64,000 nucleotides of DNA from Candidatus Angelobacter sp. Gp1-AA117 (lineage in GTDB: Bacteria > Acidobacteriota > Terriglobia > Terriglobales > Acidobacteriaceae): positions 1 to 64,000 of the forward strand of contig QHVI01000016.1 in the NCBI GenBank assembly GCA_003223515.1, written 5' to 3'. The notes below the pieces were generated by a model that had not been told where the DNA came from, did not search any database, and was given only the letters and a program-made list of their open reading frames with translations. Made by a program: the position numbers and the translations under genes. This document shows, piece by piece, positions 24,607 through 34,326 of the stretch (its first letter is position 1; every line of letters begins with the position of its first letter).

Positions 24607-25737
24607 TTGGCCACACAGGTAAAACGCGATTATTACGAGGTGCTCTCTGTTCAGCGCACCGCAAGCGAGCAGGAGATCAAGAGCGCCTACCGCAAGCTCG
24701 CTATGCAGTACCATCCTGACCGCAATCCCGGCAACCCGGAGGCGGAGGAGAAATTCAAGGAATGCACCGAGGCTTACAGCGTTCTGATTGATTCGGAGAA
24801 GCGCGCCCGCTATGACCAGTTTGGCCATGCCGGAGTAAGCAACGGCGCAGGCGGCTTCAGCGGTTTTGATCCTGCGAACTTCGGCGACTTCAGCGATATC
24901 TTTGGCGACATCGTCAGTGACTTCTTCGGTGTGAACACCGGCCGCCGGGGCGGCAGCCGCGTGCAGCGCGGTGGAGACGCGCGCGCCGATCTCAACCTGA
25001 CTTTTGAAGAAGCAGCCTTCGGCAAAAAAACTGAAATAAAAGTCCGGCGCTACGAGACCTGCGAGCAATGCAAAGGCTCAGGTTCTGCTCCGGGCAAAGG
25101 TCCCACCACATGCTCCACCTGCGGAGGCCATGGCCAGGTACGCTATCAACAGGGATTTTTCAGCATTGCCCGCACCTGCCCAACCTGCCAGGGCTCAGGA
25201 CGAGTCGTTTCCGATCCGTGCACCAAGTGCAAAGGCGAGACGCGGGTGATGCGCGAACGCACCGTTCCGGTCTCGGTGCCTGCGGGCGTGGAAGATGGAA
25301 CGCGCATCCGTTACCAGGAGCAGGGCGATTTTGGAGCGAGTGGCGGTACTGCGGGTGATCTGTACATAGTCCTGCATGTGAAGCCGCATGCTTTCTTTGA
25401 GCGTGAAGGCAAAGACCTGTTCTGCTCTGTGCCGATCTCTTTCAGCCAGGCGGCTCTGGGCGCGGAGATCACCATCCCTACGCTTGAAGGTGAGCACAAG
25501 TTGAAGATTGCTGAAGGCACGCAGTCGGGCACAGTATTCCGGGTGAAAGGTAAAGGTGTTCCTTCGATCAAGGGTGGCGGCAAGGGCGACCTGCATGTTC
25601 AGGTAAGAGTGCAGACGCCTGCCAAGCTGACGAAAAAGCAGCGTGAGCTGCTAGAAGAATTGGGCGGCGCTTCTTCGATTGAGAACAAACCCGAACCCCG
25701 CGGGCTGTTCGAGAAAGTGAAAGAGATCTTTGGTTAG
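24607..25737 (+). CDS. dnaJ: Chaperone DnaJ (hrcA-operon copy)
   Basis: 376 residues from TTG 24607 with GAGGTAG just upstream and only 8 bases after grpE. J domain with HPD (QYHPDRNP), short G/F region, four CxxCxGxG zinc repeats ([32 protein letters not shown], the last with Glu in place of Gly) and a complete C-terminal domain. This is the canonical DnaJ length. It is the second type I DnaJ in the window; the other is HspR-linked. Confidence 0.95.
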   Translation: MATQVKRDYYEVLSVQRTASEQEIKSAYRKLAMQYHPDRNPGNPEAEEKFKECTEAYSVLIDSEKRARYDQFGHAGVSNGAGGFSGFDPANFGDFSDIFGDIVSDFFGVNTGRRGGSRVQRGGDARADLNLTFEEAAFGKKTEIKVRRYETCEQCKGSGSAPGKGPTTCSTCGGHGQVRYQQGFFSIARTCPTCQGSGRVVSDPCTKCKGETRVMRERTVPVSVPAGVEDGTRIRYQEQGDFGASGGTAGDLYIVLHVKPHAFFEREGKDLFCSVPISFSQAALGAEITIPTLEGEHKLKIAEGTQSGTVFRVKGKGVPSIKGGGKGDLHVQVRVQTPAKLTKKQRELLEELGGASSIENKPEPRGLFEKVKEIFG

Positions 25738-26110
25738 ATTTGCCCACCTTTACATGTGGTTCGTAATTATTGTGGCAGGCATTTCCGGGCTTCCCCGGCT
25801 TCTGCTGGCCCGCCGTTTCGCAGAACTGCAAAAGGCCAAATTGCAGCAGAAAAGTTCCATCCGCCGCAACCGCATTCTCGGTTTTGGCACTCTGCTGGTC
25901 GTGGTTTCTTTTATTGCTCTGTATTTCAGCCGCTGGGGGCATGAAATCTGGATCGAGATTGCCATTGTCTTCTCGATTCTCAGCGCCGCCGAATTTTTCC
26001 TTCAGTCGCAGTTTCCCAATGTTGAATCTCTGGTCTTCCAGAACCGCCTGCTGGGCATTCTCTATCTCGGTCTCTCCATCGGCTCTTACATCCTGTTATC
26101 CCGTGTATGA
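25730..26110 (+). CDS. Small hypothetical membrane protein in the heat-shock operon
   Basis: 126 residues from TTG 25730, overlapping the dnaJ end; ATG 25754 is the alternative. Four hydrophobic helices ([72 protein letters not shown]) flank a basic loop [21 protein letters not shown]. No family is recognised. Its stop overlaps the rsmE start as ATGA, which supports translation and coupling. Confidence 0.7.
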   Translation: MVRFAHLYMWFVIIVAGISGLPRLLLARRFAELQKAKLQQKSSIRRNRILGFGTLLVVVSFIALYFSRWGHEIWIEIAIVFSILSAAEFFLQSQFPNVESLVFQNRLLGILYLGLSIGSYILLSRV

Positions 26111-26838
26111 CGCGCCGCCGCTGGATTGCCGACCGCGTACTTGGCGACCGCGCCTGGCTCACTGGAACAAATGCCGCGCACCTCGCAAAAGTCTTAAGAG
26201 CAAAAGAAGGGCAGCAGTTCGATATCGCTGCTGAAGGCCTGCTGCGCGAGGGCACGATCGTCTCGATTACTCCTGAACAGGTTGAATTTGAGTTAGGAGC
26301 AGCGGTGGAAAGCACTCCGCTGCCGGAAATTTCTGTGCTGCTGAGCATCTTCAAGTTCGATCGCCTGGAGTGGGCGGTTGAGAAGCTGACTGAATTGGGC
26401 GTGAGCAGAATCATTCCTGTAGTTTCACGGCGCACGGAGCCCCATCTGGCCAGGGCGGCGGAAAAACGCGTGGAGCGCTGGCATAAGATCGCTCATGAAG
26501 CCGCACAGCAGGCCCGCAGGCTGCAACCGCCTGAGGTTTCTTCTCCGCTGCCGCTGAAGAAAGCTCTGCCACAGACAAGTGGCTGCCGCATCGTGCTCTC
26601 GGAAGTGGAAGAGACTGCCTCGGTGAAGTTGGCTGTAGCTCAATGCCAGCCGCCGGTCACTCTGGCTTTCGGCCCCGAGGGTGGATGGGCATCTGAAGAA
26701 CTCGATTTCTTCCGCGAGACCGGCTGGAAGGCAGCATCGCTGGGCGGCACGATCTTGCGTACAGAAACGGCGGTTATCGCGGCAGTAGCGATTGCGATTT
26801 CAGAGTTGGCAGAAGGCTTTGCCGCTGATCAACGCTGA
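26107..26838 (+). CDS. rsmE: 16S rRNA (uracil-1498-N3)-methyltransferase RsmE
   Basis: 243 residues. N-terminal PUA-like barrel (HLAKVLRAKEGQQFDIAAEG). C-terminal SPOUT methyltransferase knot with KFDRLEWAVEKLTELGVSRIIPVVSRR, KIAHEAAQQARRLQPPEV, LAFGPEGGWASEELDFF and the SAM-binding LGGTILRTETA. It methylates U1498 of 16S rRNA. ATGA coupling to the upstream membrane-protein gene places it at the end of the hrcA operon. Confidence 0.94.
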   Translation: MTRRRWIADRVLGDRAWLTGTNAAHLAKVLRAKEGQQFDIAAEGLLREGTIVSITPEQVEFELGAAVESTPLPEISVLLSIFKFDRLEWAVEKLTELGVSRIIPVVSRRTEPHLARAAEKRVERWHKIAHEAAQQARRLQPPEVSSPLPLKKALPQTSGCRIVLSEVEETASVKLAVAQCQPPVTLAFGPEGGWASEELDFFRETGWKAASLGGTILRTETAVIAAVAIAISELAEGFAADQR

Positions 26839-26924
26839 TGAACGCTGAAAAATCAAAATCCCCCCAATTTCCTCTGCGCTCTCTGCGGCCTCTGCGGTTG
26901 AAGTTTTGTTACACTCTCAAACCG

Positions 26925-27767
26925 ATGACCCCCAAGATTGTTTTCGATGGCCTGGCCTTTCCTGAAGGGCCGCGCTGGCATGAGGATGCACTCTATTTTT
27001 CCGACATGCATGATGGCATTGTCTGGAGGCTCACGCCTGAAGGAGTGGCGACGAAGGTTGCAGAGGCGCCCGGCCTGCCCTCCGGGTTGGGATGGCTTCC
27101 GGATGGCTCGCTGTGCGTGGTTTCGATGCTCGACCGCCTCCTGCTCAGACATAACGGCCAGGGCTTCACCACATATGCGAAGCTTACATTCGACACGCCA
27201 TACCCGATCAACGATATGGTCATAGACCGCACGGGCCGCGCCTACATTGGCGGATTTGGCTTTGATCTCAACAAGCGTGAAGCACCTCGTCCCAGTGTGC
27301 TCTTCTGTGTAGAAGCCTATGGCAGTGTCAGAGTAGTTGCTGAGAATCTTCTGTTTCCCAACGGCATGGTGATTACGCCCGATGACAAAGCCCTGATTGT
27401 GGCGGAGACGTTTGGTACAAAACTGACGGCGTTTACGATTCACAATGATGGCAGCCTCACAGACCGGCGCACCTTCGCCGATCTGAACGGCATTGCCCCT
27501 GACGGAATCTGCCTGGATGAAGAGGGTGGCATCTGGGTGGCTTGTCCAACCACTGACACAATCCTTCGCGTGACAGAGGGCGGCAAAGTGACCGACACCA
27601 TTGCTTTGCCCGGACGCCATTCCTATGCCTGCATGCTGGGCGGCAGTGACCGCCGTGATCTCTATATCTGCACAGCGCAGAGCTTCTATCCCGAGCAGAC
27701 AAAGATGCAGCGCGCGGGAAAGATCGAAGTGGTGCGCGTGCAGGTGCCGGGCGCAGGATTGCCGTAA
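26925..27767 (+). CDS. SMP-30/gluconolactonase/LRE-family protein
   Basis: 280 residues from ATG 26925. The frame is open back to 26838, but that stretch is translated intergenic repeat (CTCTGCGGCCTCTGCGG). Six-bladed propeller features: LAFPEGPRWHEDALYFSDMHDG with the metal-binding Glu, PYPINDMVIDRTGRAYIGGFGFD, FPNGMVITPDDKALIVAETF and PDGICLDEEGGIWVA. The family hydrolyses sugar lactones using a divalent metal; the exact substrate is unknown. Confidence 0.87.
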   Translation: MTPKIVFDGLAFPEGPRWHEDALYFSDMHDGIVWRLTPEGVATKVAEAPGLPSGLGWLPDGSLCVVSMLDRLLLRHNGQGFTTYAKLTFDTPYPINDMVIDRTGRAYIGGFGFDLNKREAPRPSVLFCVEAYGSVRVVAENLLFPNGMVITPDDKALIVAETFGTKLTAFTIHNDGSLTDRRTFADLNGIAPDGICLDEEGGIWVACPTTDTILRVTEGGKVTDTIALPGRHSYACMLGGSDRRDLYICTAQSFYPEQTKMQRAGKIEVVRVQVPGAGLP

Positions 27768-27873
27768 AACACGACTTCAAGATTTATTGCAAAGAACGCA
27801 AAGGGCGCAAAGATAGCAAGCTTTTGGGGAGTGCTTGCTATACTTCTTCTTCACTTTCCATCAGGAGCTATGA

Positions 27874-29214
27874 ATGCCGCGTCGCCTTCTTCTCGTCTGT
27901 GCCCTCCTGGCCAGCGTCTTTACTTTTGCTCAACAGCCGCCTGCTCCGGCAGCGGCAAAGCCTGCGCCCAGGATCACCTATATCCGCGCAGGCAGGCTGT
28001 TTGATGGAACCAGCGACAGCACACGCGAGAACGTGGTGATTGTTGTGCAGGATGAGCGGATTCAAAGCATAGGTCCGGCCGCGTCAACGAAGTTTCCCGC
28101 AGGAGCAACCGTCATTGATCTTTCTCACGCCACGGTGCTGCCCGGATTGATTGATTGCCACACGCATCTGGGCGCGCGCGCCGATCGTTACGACGAGATT
28201 TCCCGCTTCAAAGACTCGCCCTTTCAATCCGCCTTTGCCGCTGTCGTCAATGCGCGCAAGACCCTGGAGGCCGGATTCACCAGTGTTCGCGATGTCGGCT
28301 CGCATCCATTCCTGGCGGTTGATCTGCGCAATTCCATCAAAGAAGGACTGGTGCCCGGCCCGCGTATCGTGGCCAGCGGTCCGGCAATCTCGATTACCGG
28401 CGGCCACGGCGACCTGAACAACTACTCGCCGCAGACCCGGGTGATCATGTTCCCTGAAGAACGCGACTTTGCCATTGCCGATGGCGTTGACCAGATTCGC
28501 CACGTGGTGCGGGCACAGGTGAAATACGGAGTAGATGTAATCAAGATCATTGCCACCGGTGGCGTGCTCTCGAAAGGTGATAGTCCGGGCGCGCCGCAGT
28601 TTACCCCGGAAGAGTTGAAGGCCGCTGCTGATGAAGCACACATGGCCGGACGAAAGATTGCCGCGCACGCCCATGGAACGCAGGGCATCAAGAATGCCAT
28701 TCTCGCCGGGATCGACTCCATCGAACATGCCAGCCTGATCGATGAGGAAGGCATCCGCCTGGCCAAAGAGCACGGCACATACCTGGTGATGGATATCTAC
28801 AACGACGATTACATCCTCGGCATGGCGCCGCAGTTTGGCCTGCCACAGGAGAACATCGATAAGGAAAAGATGGTAGGCCGCCTGCAGCGCGAAAACTTCC
28901 AGAAGGCTTTTCAGGCCGGGGCGAAGATGGCCTTTGGTACGGATGCCGGCGTGTATCCGCACGGCGATAATGCCAAACAGTTCTTCTACATGGTGAAGTT
29001 CGGGATGACTCCGGCCCAGGCAATCCACGCAGCTACCACGAATGCGGCTGATTTGATTGGCCGATCAAAAGACGTGGGCAGCATAGAACCGGGGAAGTAT
29101 GCGGATATCATCGCGGTATCCGCCGATCCGTTGCAGGACGTGCGCGTCCTGGAGAATGTCGGCTTCGTGATGAAGGGCGGCGTGGTGTACAAAAACCTGA
29201 TTGCGGGGAAATAG
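27874..29214 (+). CDS. Secreted/periplasmic amidohydrolase, imidazolonepropionase/prolidase-like
   Basis: 446 residues. A signal peptide (MPRRLLLVCALLASVFTFAQ) is followed by a proline-rich spacer, then an amidohydrolase: DCHTHLG (HxH metal ligands), Lys in GVDVIKIIATGG, HAHGTQG and IEHAS (His ligands), and FGTDAGVYPHGDN (final Asp). This set belongs to the Xaa-Pro dipeptidase-like amidohydrolase clade common in Acidobacteria. The preferred start follows AGGAG by 6 bases; an overlapping out-of-frame ATG lies 4 bases upstream. Confidence 0.88.
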   Translation: MPRRLLLVCALLASVFTFAQQPPAPAAAKPAPRITYIRAGRLFDGTSDSTRENVVIVVQDERIQSIGPAASTKFPAGATVIDLSHATVLPGLIDCHTHLGARADRYDEISRFKDSPFQSAFAAVVNARKTLEAGFTSVRDVGSHPFLAVDLRNSIKEGLVPGPRIVASGPAISITGGHGDLNNYSPQTRVIMFPEERDFAIADGVDQIRHVVRAQVKYGVDVIKIIATGGVLSKGDSPGAPQFTPEELKAAADEAHMAGRKIAAHAHGTQGIKNAILAGIDSIEHASLIDEEGIRLAKEHGTYLVMDIYNDDYILGMAPQFGLPQENIDKEKMVGRLQRENFQKAFQAGAKMAFGTDAGVYPHGDNAKQFFYMVKFGMTPAQAIHAATTNAADLIGRSKDVGSIEPGKYADIIAVSADPLQDVRVLENVGFVMKGGVVYKNLIAGK

Positions 29215-29236
29215 CAAAAGCAAAATCTTACCGCTT

Positions 29237-29272
29237 GATGATACTGATGACAATGATGATACTGATGACAAT
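29237..29272 (+). repeat. Two-copy 18-bp tandem repeat
   Basis: GATGATACTGATGACAAT occurs twice without gap at 29237-29254 and 29255-29272, followed by a GATTAACAGGGATAAAC word that resembles one at about 463-488. Confidence 0.8.
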
Positions 29273-29324
29273 GATAAGACCGATTAACAGGGATAAACCT
29301 GATGAAGTCTGTGTAATGGCGACC

Positions 29325-30881
29325 CTATTCACTTGAGCCTGCCGGCTTGATTGTCCCATCAGGCAGGCGTTGCAGCGCGGGAGCGTATTCGCCCATGAGT
29401 TCACGCCGCCACCACAATCCTTCGCGGCGTTTGCTGGCCAAGTCGGTAAACCAGTACTGCCAGATGACCATCCTGATATTTTCCGGCGGTTTGCCGTGGA
29501 AGGGATTTCCGGCGAACAGTTCGAGGACATCATGGTCGTTCTGAAGCAATCGTGCAGCGGTCTGCAGGACAAACGGATTCTCACGCCAGCTTCCCAGCGA
29601 GGCAAACCACAAGTTCCAGTCGAGGCGTGGCTGATACGGCGCATAGATGCCCGGCTGCTTCTTGGGGTCTTGCGGCTTGTAGCGGAATGGATAGGCTGTC
29701 CAGGTCTGGCCATCATGCGAGCCCTGAAATTCAATTTCATAGCGCGCGTGGGTCATCACTGCGAATAGCCCGTAACTATTGGCGATCCTGAATGGCTCCA
29801 GGGCAAGCACCGGGGCCCGTGGCAGCCGCGGAAAGTTCGGTAACGTGGCAAAGAGTAGAGCAGTGGTGACATAGAAGACCCACGCGAGCACCAATGCGGT
29901 CAGGCCAAGCCGCACATCGGAGACCCATTGCGGGAGTCGGGACGGACGTGCTTCTGCGGTATCGGTCATCTTGCGCCAGCGTTCCGGCAAAACCGAGCGC
30001 AGGAATCCATCATCGAGCAGAAGAAAACCGAGCACGAGGACCAGGTAATTCAGAAAGGTGTAATTGGCGGTGAGGATGATGCCGATCTGAAAAGGCGTGA
30101 GGATCAGAAAGCACACAATGCGCCAGCGGCGCGGCAGAAACAGCATGAAGACCAGTACCAATTCCGCCAGGAATGTGACGATCACGGTAAACGCATGGAG
30201 CTTATGCGGAAGGTGCTGCACGTACCAGCCAATCCAGGCAGGCAGAGGACAGTTCTGGTAATAATCATCCATGGCGGTGAGGTGCCGCCAGGAGTAGTCG
30301 CCGCTGGCCAGTTTGACCACGCCCGATTCGAAATAAATGCGGAACCACTCCCATTGCAGAAGGAAACGGCTGGCGCGGGAAGGGAAGTGTGCCGGGCCCA
30401 GGCCGGGGCGCAATCCCGGAGGCGCGAAGAACCAGGAGATGAACCCGGCCTCCAACAGCATGCCGTCTGACTGATAGCCGGAGAAATCCTGAGCAGCGGC
30501 CACAAAGGAAAGAAAACATGCAAAACAGATGGCCAGAGCCGCTCTCGGCCACAAATTAAGTACCAGCGCTATCGAGGCCAGTAATCCCACCCAGCACAGC
30601 AGCATAAGCATGCCATTGCTGGAAGAGAACCAGAGCAACGTAGGCGCGAACCAGAAATGCTTTATTCCGGGAAAATACTTGGCAACATCCACCAGGTATT
30701 CGCCTGCAGGAAGAATTCCCGTGGGGCCAATCAGACCTTTGATCTGGAAGAGCAGCGAGTAAAAAGCGGAGAAGTAGATCAGCCCCAGGAAGCGCAAAAA
30801 GATCCAGCGCGGCAGCAGGTGAGTATAGATGCTTTCTTCTGCCGCTTCAGGCACAAATAGCCATGAGATGATCTTGCGCAT
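29325..30881 (-). CDS. Lipase maturation factor (LMF/DUF1222) family membrane protein
   Basis: 518 residues from ATG at 30881. A longer start at 30959 would begin inside the ACAGCGTAGCGGAGCCAC intergenic repeat and is rejected. Multiple transmembrane helices fill residues 20-390, followed by a C-terminal soluble region with FQGSHDGQTWTAYPFRYKPQDPKK and YQPRLDWNLWFASLG, the conserved LMF carboxy-terminal words. Vertebrate LMF1 matures dimeric lipases in the ER; the bacterial role is unknown. Nothing in the neighbourhood points to a lipase partner. Confidence 0.85.
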   Translation of the reverse strand: MRKIISWLFVPEAAEESIYTHLLPRWIFLRFLGLIYFSAFYSLLFQIKGLIGPTGILPAGEYLVDVAKYFPGIKHFWFAPTLLWFSSSNGMLMLLCWVGLLASIALVLNLWPRAALAICFACFLSFVAAAQDFSGYQSDGMLLEAGFISWFFAPPGLRPGLGPAHFPSRASRFLLQWEWFRIYFESGVVKLASGDYSWRHLTAMDDYYQNCPLPAWIGWYVQHLPHKLHAFTVIVTFLAELVLVFMLFLPRRWRIVCFLILTPFQIGIILTANYTFLNYLVLVLGFLLLDDGFLRSVLPERWRKMTDTAEARPSRLPQWVSDVRLGLTALVLAWVFYVTTALLFATLPNFPRLPRAPVLALEPFRIANSYGLFAVMTHARYEIEFQGSHDGQTWTAYPFRYKPQDPKKQPGIYAPYQPRLDWNLWFASLGSWRENPFVLQTAARLLQNDHDVLELFAGNPFHGKPPENIRMVIWQYWFTDLASKRREGLWWRRELMGEYAPALQRLPDGTIKPAGSSE

Positions 30882-30934
30882 GACCGGGTCTTTCGAATCG
30901 GATGCTACTCCAATGGCCAAAGTTTTGCCCCCGA

Positions 30935-31125
30935 TTACCACAGCGTAGCGGAGCCACAACCAGAACCTTTTACCGCAGAGGACGCAAAGGACGCAAAGGT
31001 AATAAAAGTAGTTGGCGGTGTGTTGCTCCCTATGGACCGCACCCGCCCTTGGCTGCGCGGGAGAATTCGTTGCAAGCAGAGAAGAATTCGAACGTTAGCA
31101 ATGCAAAGGGCGGGAAGGACGCTAA
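30935..31125. repeat. Composite intergenic repeat
   Basis: ACCACAGCGTAGCGGAGCCAC, then CTTTTACCGCAGAGGACGC, then GGTGTGTTGCTCCCTATGGA, then CACCCGCCCTTGGCTGCGC, GAATTCGTTGCAAGCAGAGA and TTAGCAATGCAAAGG, in the same order as at 9540-9715. This shows the repeat is a composite element with fixed internal order. Confidence 0.75.
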
Positions 31126-31133
31126 GGTAACTG

Positions 31134-31373
31134 TTAGTGTTCGTTGTACCACTGCTTCAGCAGATTGATGCGGTCACGTCCTTGCGAATGGCGGAAATTC
31201 TTTGCCTGCTCATCCGTAAGTCGAGTGAAATACACGCCCGCTCCTTCATACTCTGAAGATTCCTGCAAATAGTAAGCGCCGCAGGAAAGGCACTGTTTCA
31301 GGTCCCAGTCTACAGATTCAGCGTGACCAAGTTCCTCAACCAATTTGTATTTTGGACTTTCGCAGCAAGCCAT
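31134..31373 (-). CDS. Small Cys-containing hypothetical protein
   Basis: 79 residues: MACCESPKY near the start and QCLSCGAYYLQ in the middle give a CC...CxxC set that could bind zinc. The rest is charged and helical (LTDEQAKNFRHSQGRDRINLLKQWYNEH). No family is recognised and there is no clear SD, but composition favours a real gene. Confidence 0.55.
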   Translation of the reverse strand: MACCESPKYKLVEELGHAESVDWDLKQCLSCGAYYLQESSEYEGAGVYFTRLTDEQAKNFRHSQGRDRINLLKQWYNEH

Positions 31374-31876
31374 AGTTTGATGTCAAAGTACCTCTGTAAC
31401 CTGCAACCCCGAATTCTTTGAAATCTTAAACTACCTGTGGGAAATTCTCGAAAGCAGAGACTCACGTTTGAGCGCTTGCAGAGATTCACATTGCCCGCCC
31501 TGGTATTTACTTTGGCCCAAATCAGGACACTACCGCCGCCAGCAGGGCAATCGCATTTGAAAACAGAGTTGGCGGGGAGAACCACTCTTGGACCTAAATA
31601 CAATTGATTTTGATTGCCAATCCTCCCGAAACGCCGTCAAGATGAACCAATCGAGTAATCTCTATCGTGCCAAATGTCTTTGTCGCGCCGCTGATCCATG
31701 GCCGTTCCATGCCTATGGCGCAGGACGGATGACTCCACTGGCTGTGAAATTCCAAATGCGATTGCCCTGCCGCCGCCAGGGTGTGTTTCCCGTACATCGT
31801 TTCCCTGTGAAATAATCATCTGTTTTGCCTTGACCATAAAAGCGGCAGGGTTGCCCCTGCGCCTTCAGGAGGCTTC
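31374..31876. other. 503-base gene-poor spacer
   Basis: No convincing gene. Two overlapping short frames (31310-31603 minus, 31588-31815 plus) have no SD and random-looking composition. AGGAGG at 31867-31872 is the SD of the next gene. Confidence 0.45.
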
Positions 31877-33019
31877 TTGGATTTTCAACTCAACGACGAG
31901 CAGGTACAGCTTCGCAAGTCCATTCGGGAATTCGCCGAGCGCGAAATCGCTCCCCACGTTATGGAATGGGACGAAGCCTCACGCTTCCCGATGGAGACCA
32001 TCAAAGAGCTAGGCAAGATGGGAGTGCTGGGAACCATTTTTCCGGCGGAATATGGCGGGGCGGGGCTGGGCTACATCGAATATGTGATTGCCATCGAGGA
32101 ACTGTCGCGCGTGGATGGCTCGGTAGGCATCATCGTGGCCGCTCATAATTCGCTGTGCAGCAATCATATTTTCCTGGCGGGCAACGAGCAGCAGAAGCGG
32201 AAATACATACCTAAGCTGGCCACCGGAGAGTTCATTGGCGCGTGGGGATTGACTGAGCCCGGTTCCGGCTCCGATGCCGGCGGGGCCCGCATGAGCGCGG
32301 TCCGCAAAAATAACGGATGGGTGCTGAACGGAACCAAGACCTTCATCACCAATGGCCATTATGCGGACGTGATCGTGGTGATTGCAGTCACAGACAAGAC
32401 TGCCCATACCCACGGCCTTTCGGCGTTCGTGGTTGAGAAGAATACCAAAGGTTTTCGCGCAGGCAAGAAAGAAAACAAGCTGGGGCTGCGGGCCAGTGAT
32501 ACCTCAGAGCTGATTTTTGAAGATTGCTGGGTGCCCACCGATGCCCTGCTGGGCAAAGAAGGTGATGGCTTCATCGATGCCATGCGTGTCCTGGATGGCG
32601 GACGCATCTCGATTGCAGCGCTGGGGCTGGGTATGGCGCAAGGGGCCTATGAAGCGGCGCTGAAGTATTCCAAACAGCGCCAGCAGTTTGGAAAAAGCAT
32701 CAGCGAATTTCAGGCCATACAATGGAAGCTGGCGGACATGGCCACCGAGATCGATGCGGCGCGGCTGCTCACCATGCGCGCTGCCGCCATGAAAGACGCA
32801 GGCATGAAGACCACTCTGGAATCGTCCATGGCCAAGCTGTATACCGCTGAAGTGGCGGTAAAGTGCGCCAATGAATCCGTGCAGATTCACGGCGGCTATG
32901 GCTTTATCAAAGATTATCCGGCAGAGAAGTTTTATCGCGATGTGAAGCTCTGCACCATTGGCGAAGGCACCAGCGAGATACAGAGGCTGGTGATTGCAAG
33001 GCAGATATTGAAGGATTGA
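31877..33019 (+). CDS. Acyl-CoA dehydrogenase
   Basis: 380 residues from TTG 31877, with AGGAGG 4 bases upstream. Standard three-part fold: helical N-terminus ([20 protein letters not shown]), FAD/substrate motif [53 protein letters not shown], and the C-terminal [40 protein letters not shown]. The catalytic Glu of short/butyryl-type dehydrogenases falls in this last block (IGEGTSEIQ). It oxidises acyl-CoA to enoyl-CoA, passing electrons to ETF. The meaB and epimerase genes follow, so a short or branched-chain substrate is likely. Confidence 0.93.
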   Translation: MDFQLNDEQVQLRKSIREFAEREIAPHVMEWDEASRFPMETIKELGKMGVLGTIFPAEYGGAGLGYIEYVIAIEELSRVDGSVGIIVAAHNSLCSNHIFLAGNEQQKRKYIPKLATGEFIGAWGLTEPGSGSDAGGARMSAVRKNNGWVLNGTKTFITNGHYADVIVVIAVTDKTAHTHGLSAFVVEKNTKGFRAGKKENKLGLRASDTSELIFEDCWVPTDALLGKEGDGFIDAMRVLDGGRISIAALGLGMAQGAYEAALKYSKQRQQFGKSISEFQAIQWKLADMATEIDAARLLTMRAAAMKDAGMKTTLESSMAKLYTAEVAVKCANESVQIHGGYGFIKDYPAEKFYRDVKLCTIGEGTSEIQRLVIARQILKD

Positions 33020-33135
33020 GAAGATCGGGTCATCTGGTCATCGAAGAATGGGTAAATGAGTAATTTAATATTGGGTAAATGAAACCCATCTGATACTTCC
33101 ATTACCCATTTACCAACTTACCCATTTGCCCAATC
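33020..33135. repeat. Inverted repeat of TGGGTAAAT words with GATCGGGT block
   Basis: GATCGGGTCATCTGGTCATCG (33023-33043), then left arm 33046-33081 (GAATGGGTAAATGAG...TTGGGTAAATG) against right arm 33098-33134 (CATTACCCATTTACC...TTACCCATTTGCCCAAT). The loop is about 16 bases. Confidence 0.65.
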
Positions 33136-33193
33136 GGGCCCGGGTGAATGCAGGAGTCATAAGACGAACAATCAGGCGACCATTCACGATTGG

Positions 33194-34144
33194 GTGGAGC
33201 GCATCCGCAAGGGTGAGGTGCGGGCGCTGGCGCGCGCCATCAGCGTCATTGAAGACAGCGCGCCCGAATCCACCGCTCTGCTGAAGTCGCTTTTTGCTCA
33301 TAGCGGCAAGGCCCGCGTCATCGGTCTTACCGGAGCGCCCGGCGCAGGCAAGAGCACGCTGGTGGACCATCTTGCCCGCGAATACCGCAAGCAGGAGAAG
33401 ACAGTCGGCATTGTGGCGGTTGATCCCACCAGCCCTTATACCGGTGGCGCGATTCTGGGCGACCGCATTCGCATGCAGGCTCATCATGCTGATCCGGGCA
33501 TCTACATCCGCAGCATGGCGACACGGGGATTTCTCGGCGGCCTGGCGCGCACCACCAACGATGTTGCCACGGCACTCGACGCCAGCGGCAAAGACATCAT
33601 CCTGATTGAGACCGTGGGCGTGGGGCAGGATGAGGTGGATATTGTGCGGCTCGCGGATATCACCGTGGTGATTCTGGTTCCCGGTATGGGCGACGACGTG
33701 CAGACCATCAAGGCCGGCATCATGGAGATCGCCGACATCTTTGTGATCAACAAAAGCGACCGCGAAGGGGCGGACCGCGTAGAACGCGAAATTCGCGCCA
33801 TGCAGACCCTCGCCATCCGCAAAGACCAGTGGACGCCGCCGATCGTGAAGACTGTGGCCAGTGAAGGCAAGGGAATTACAGACCTGGCTGCGGTGATCAG
33901 CAACTATGAGAAATTCCTGCAGCAGAAGAACCTGCTTCTAAAGAAAAAGATCAGCAACTGGCAGGAGCGGCTGGTGGAGATGCTCCGGGATGCGCTGCTT
34001 GACCGGTTGATCAACGAACGGATGCAGAAGGGCGACGTGGCACGGCTGGCTGCGGATGTTGCCGAGCACCGCCGCGACCCGTATTCTCTGGTGGAGGAGA
34101 TCGTGAATACTTATACGGGATTGGGGGATCGGGGGATCGGTTGA
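33194..34144 (+). CDS. meaB: Methylmalonyl-CoA mutase-associated GTPase MeaB
   Basis: 316 residues from GTG 33194. No in-frame ATG or GTG precedes it before non-family sequence. The G3E P-loop GTPase MeaB/ArgK carries GLTGAPGAGKSTLVDHL (Walker A), VDPTSPYTGGAILGDRIRM, SMATRGFLGGLA, IETVGVGQDEVDI and NKSDREGAD. MeaB protects methylmalonyl-CoA mutase and helps load B12. The final residues (TGLGDRGIG) and the stop are translated from GATCGGGGGATCGG intergenic repeats, so the native C-terminus has been rewritten. Confidence 0.93.
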   Translation: MERIRKGEVRALARAISVIEDSAPESTALLKSLFAHSGKARVIGLTGAPGAGKSTLVDHLAREYRKQEKTVGIVAVDPTSPYTGGAILGDRIRMQAHHADPGIYIRSMATRGFLGGLARTTNDVATALDASGKDIILIETVGVGQDEVDIVRLADITVVILVPGMGDDVQTIKAGIMEIADIFVINKSDREGADRVEREIRAMQTLAIRKDQWTPPIVKTVASEGKGITDLAAVISNYEKFLQQKNLLLKKKISNWQERLVEMLRDALLDRLINERMQKGDVARLAADVAEHRRDPYSLVEEIVNTYTGLGDRGIG

Positions 34145-34262
34145 TCTGGAGATCGGGGCATCGGGTTATTGGAATGGGTAAATGAGTGATTTGGTAAGTG
34201 GATAAATGAAATCATGGATCGGCTGAAAATCACAAAATTACCAATTACAACTTCGCCCGATT
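34122..34262. repeat. Repeat block overlapping the meaB 3' end
   Basis: Tandem GGGGATCGG/GATCTGGAGATCGGGG words (34122-34168), then TGGGTAAATGAG arm 34171-34209 opposed by AAATTACCAATTAC (34235-34250). A CTGCGCCCTTTGCGTCCTCTGCGG copy of the other repeat follows at about 34268-34291. Confidence 0.6.
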
Positions 34263-34326
34263 TCCTGTGCGCCCTTTGCGTCCTCTGCGGTAAAAAATTG
34301 GAAGGATGTGTACCCAGGAGCCACGT

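Noticed and set aside
31310-31603. 97-codon minus-strand frame
   Set aside because: It overlaps the small Cys protein gene in another frame and has no SD or domain.
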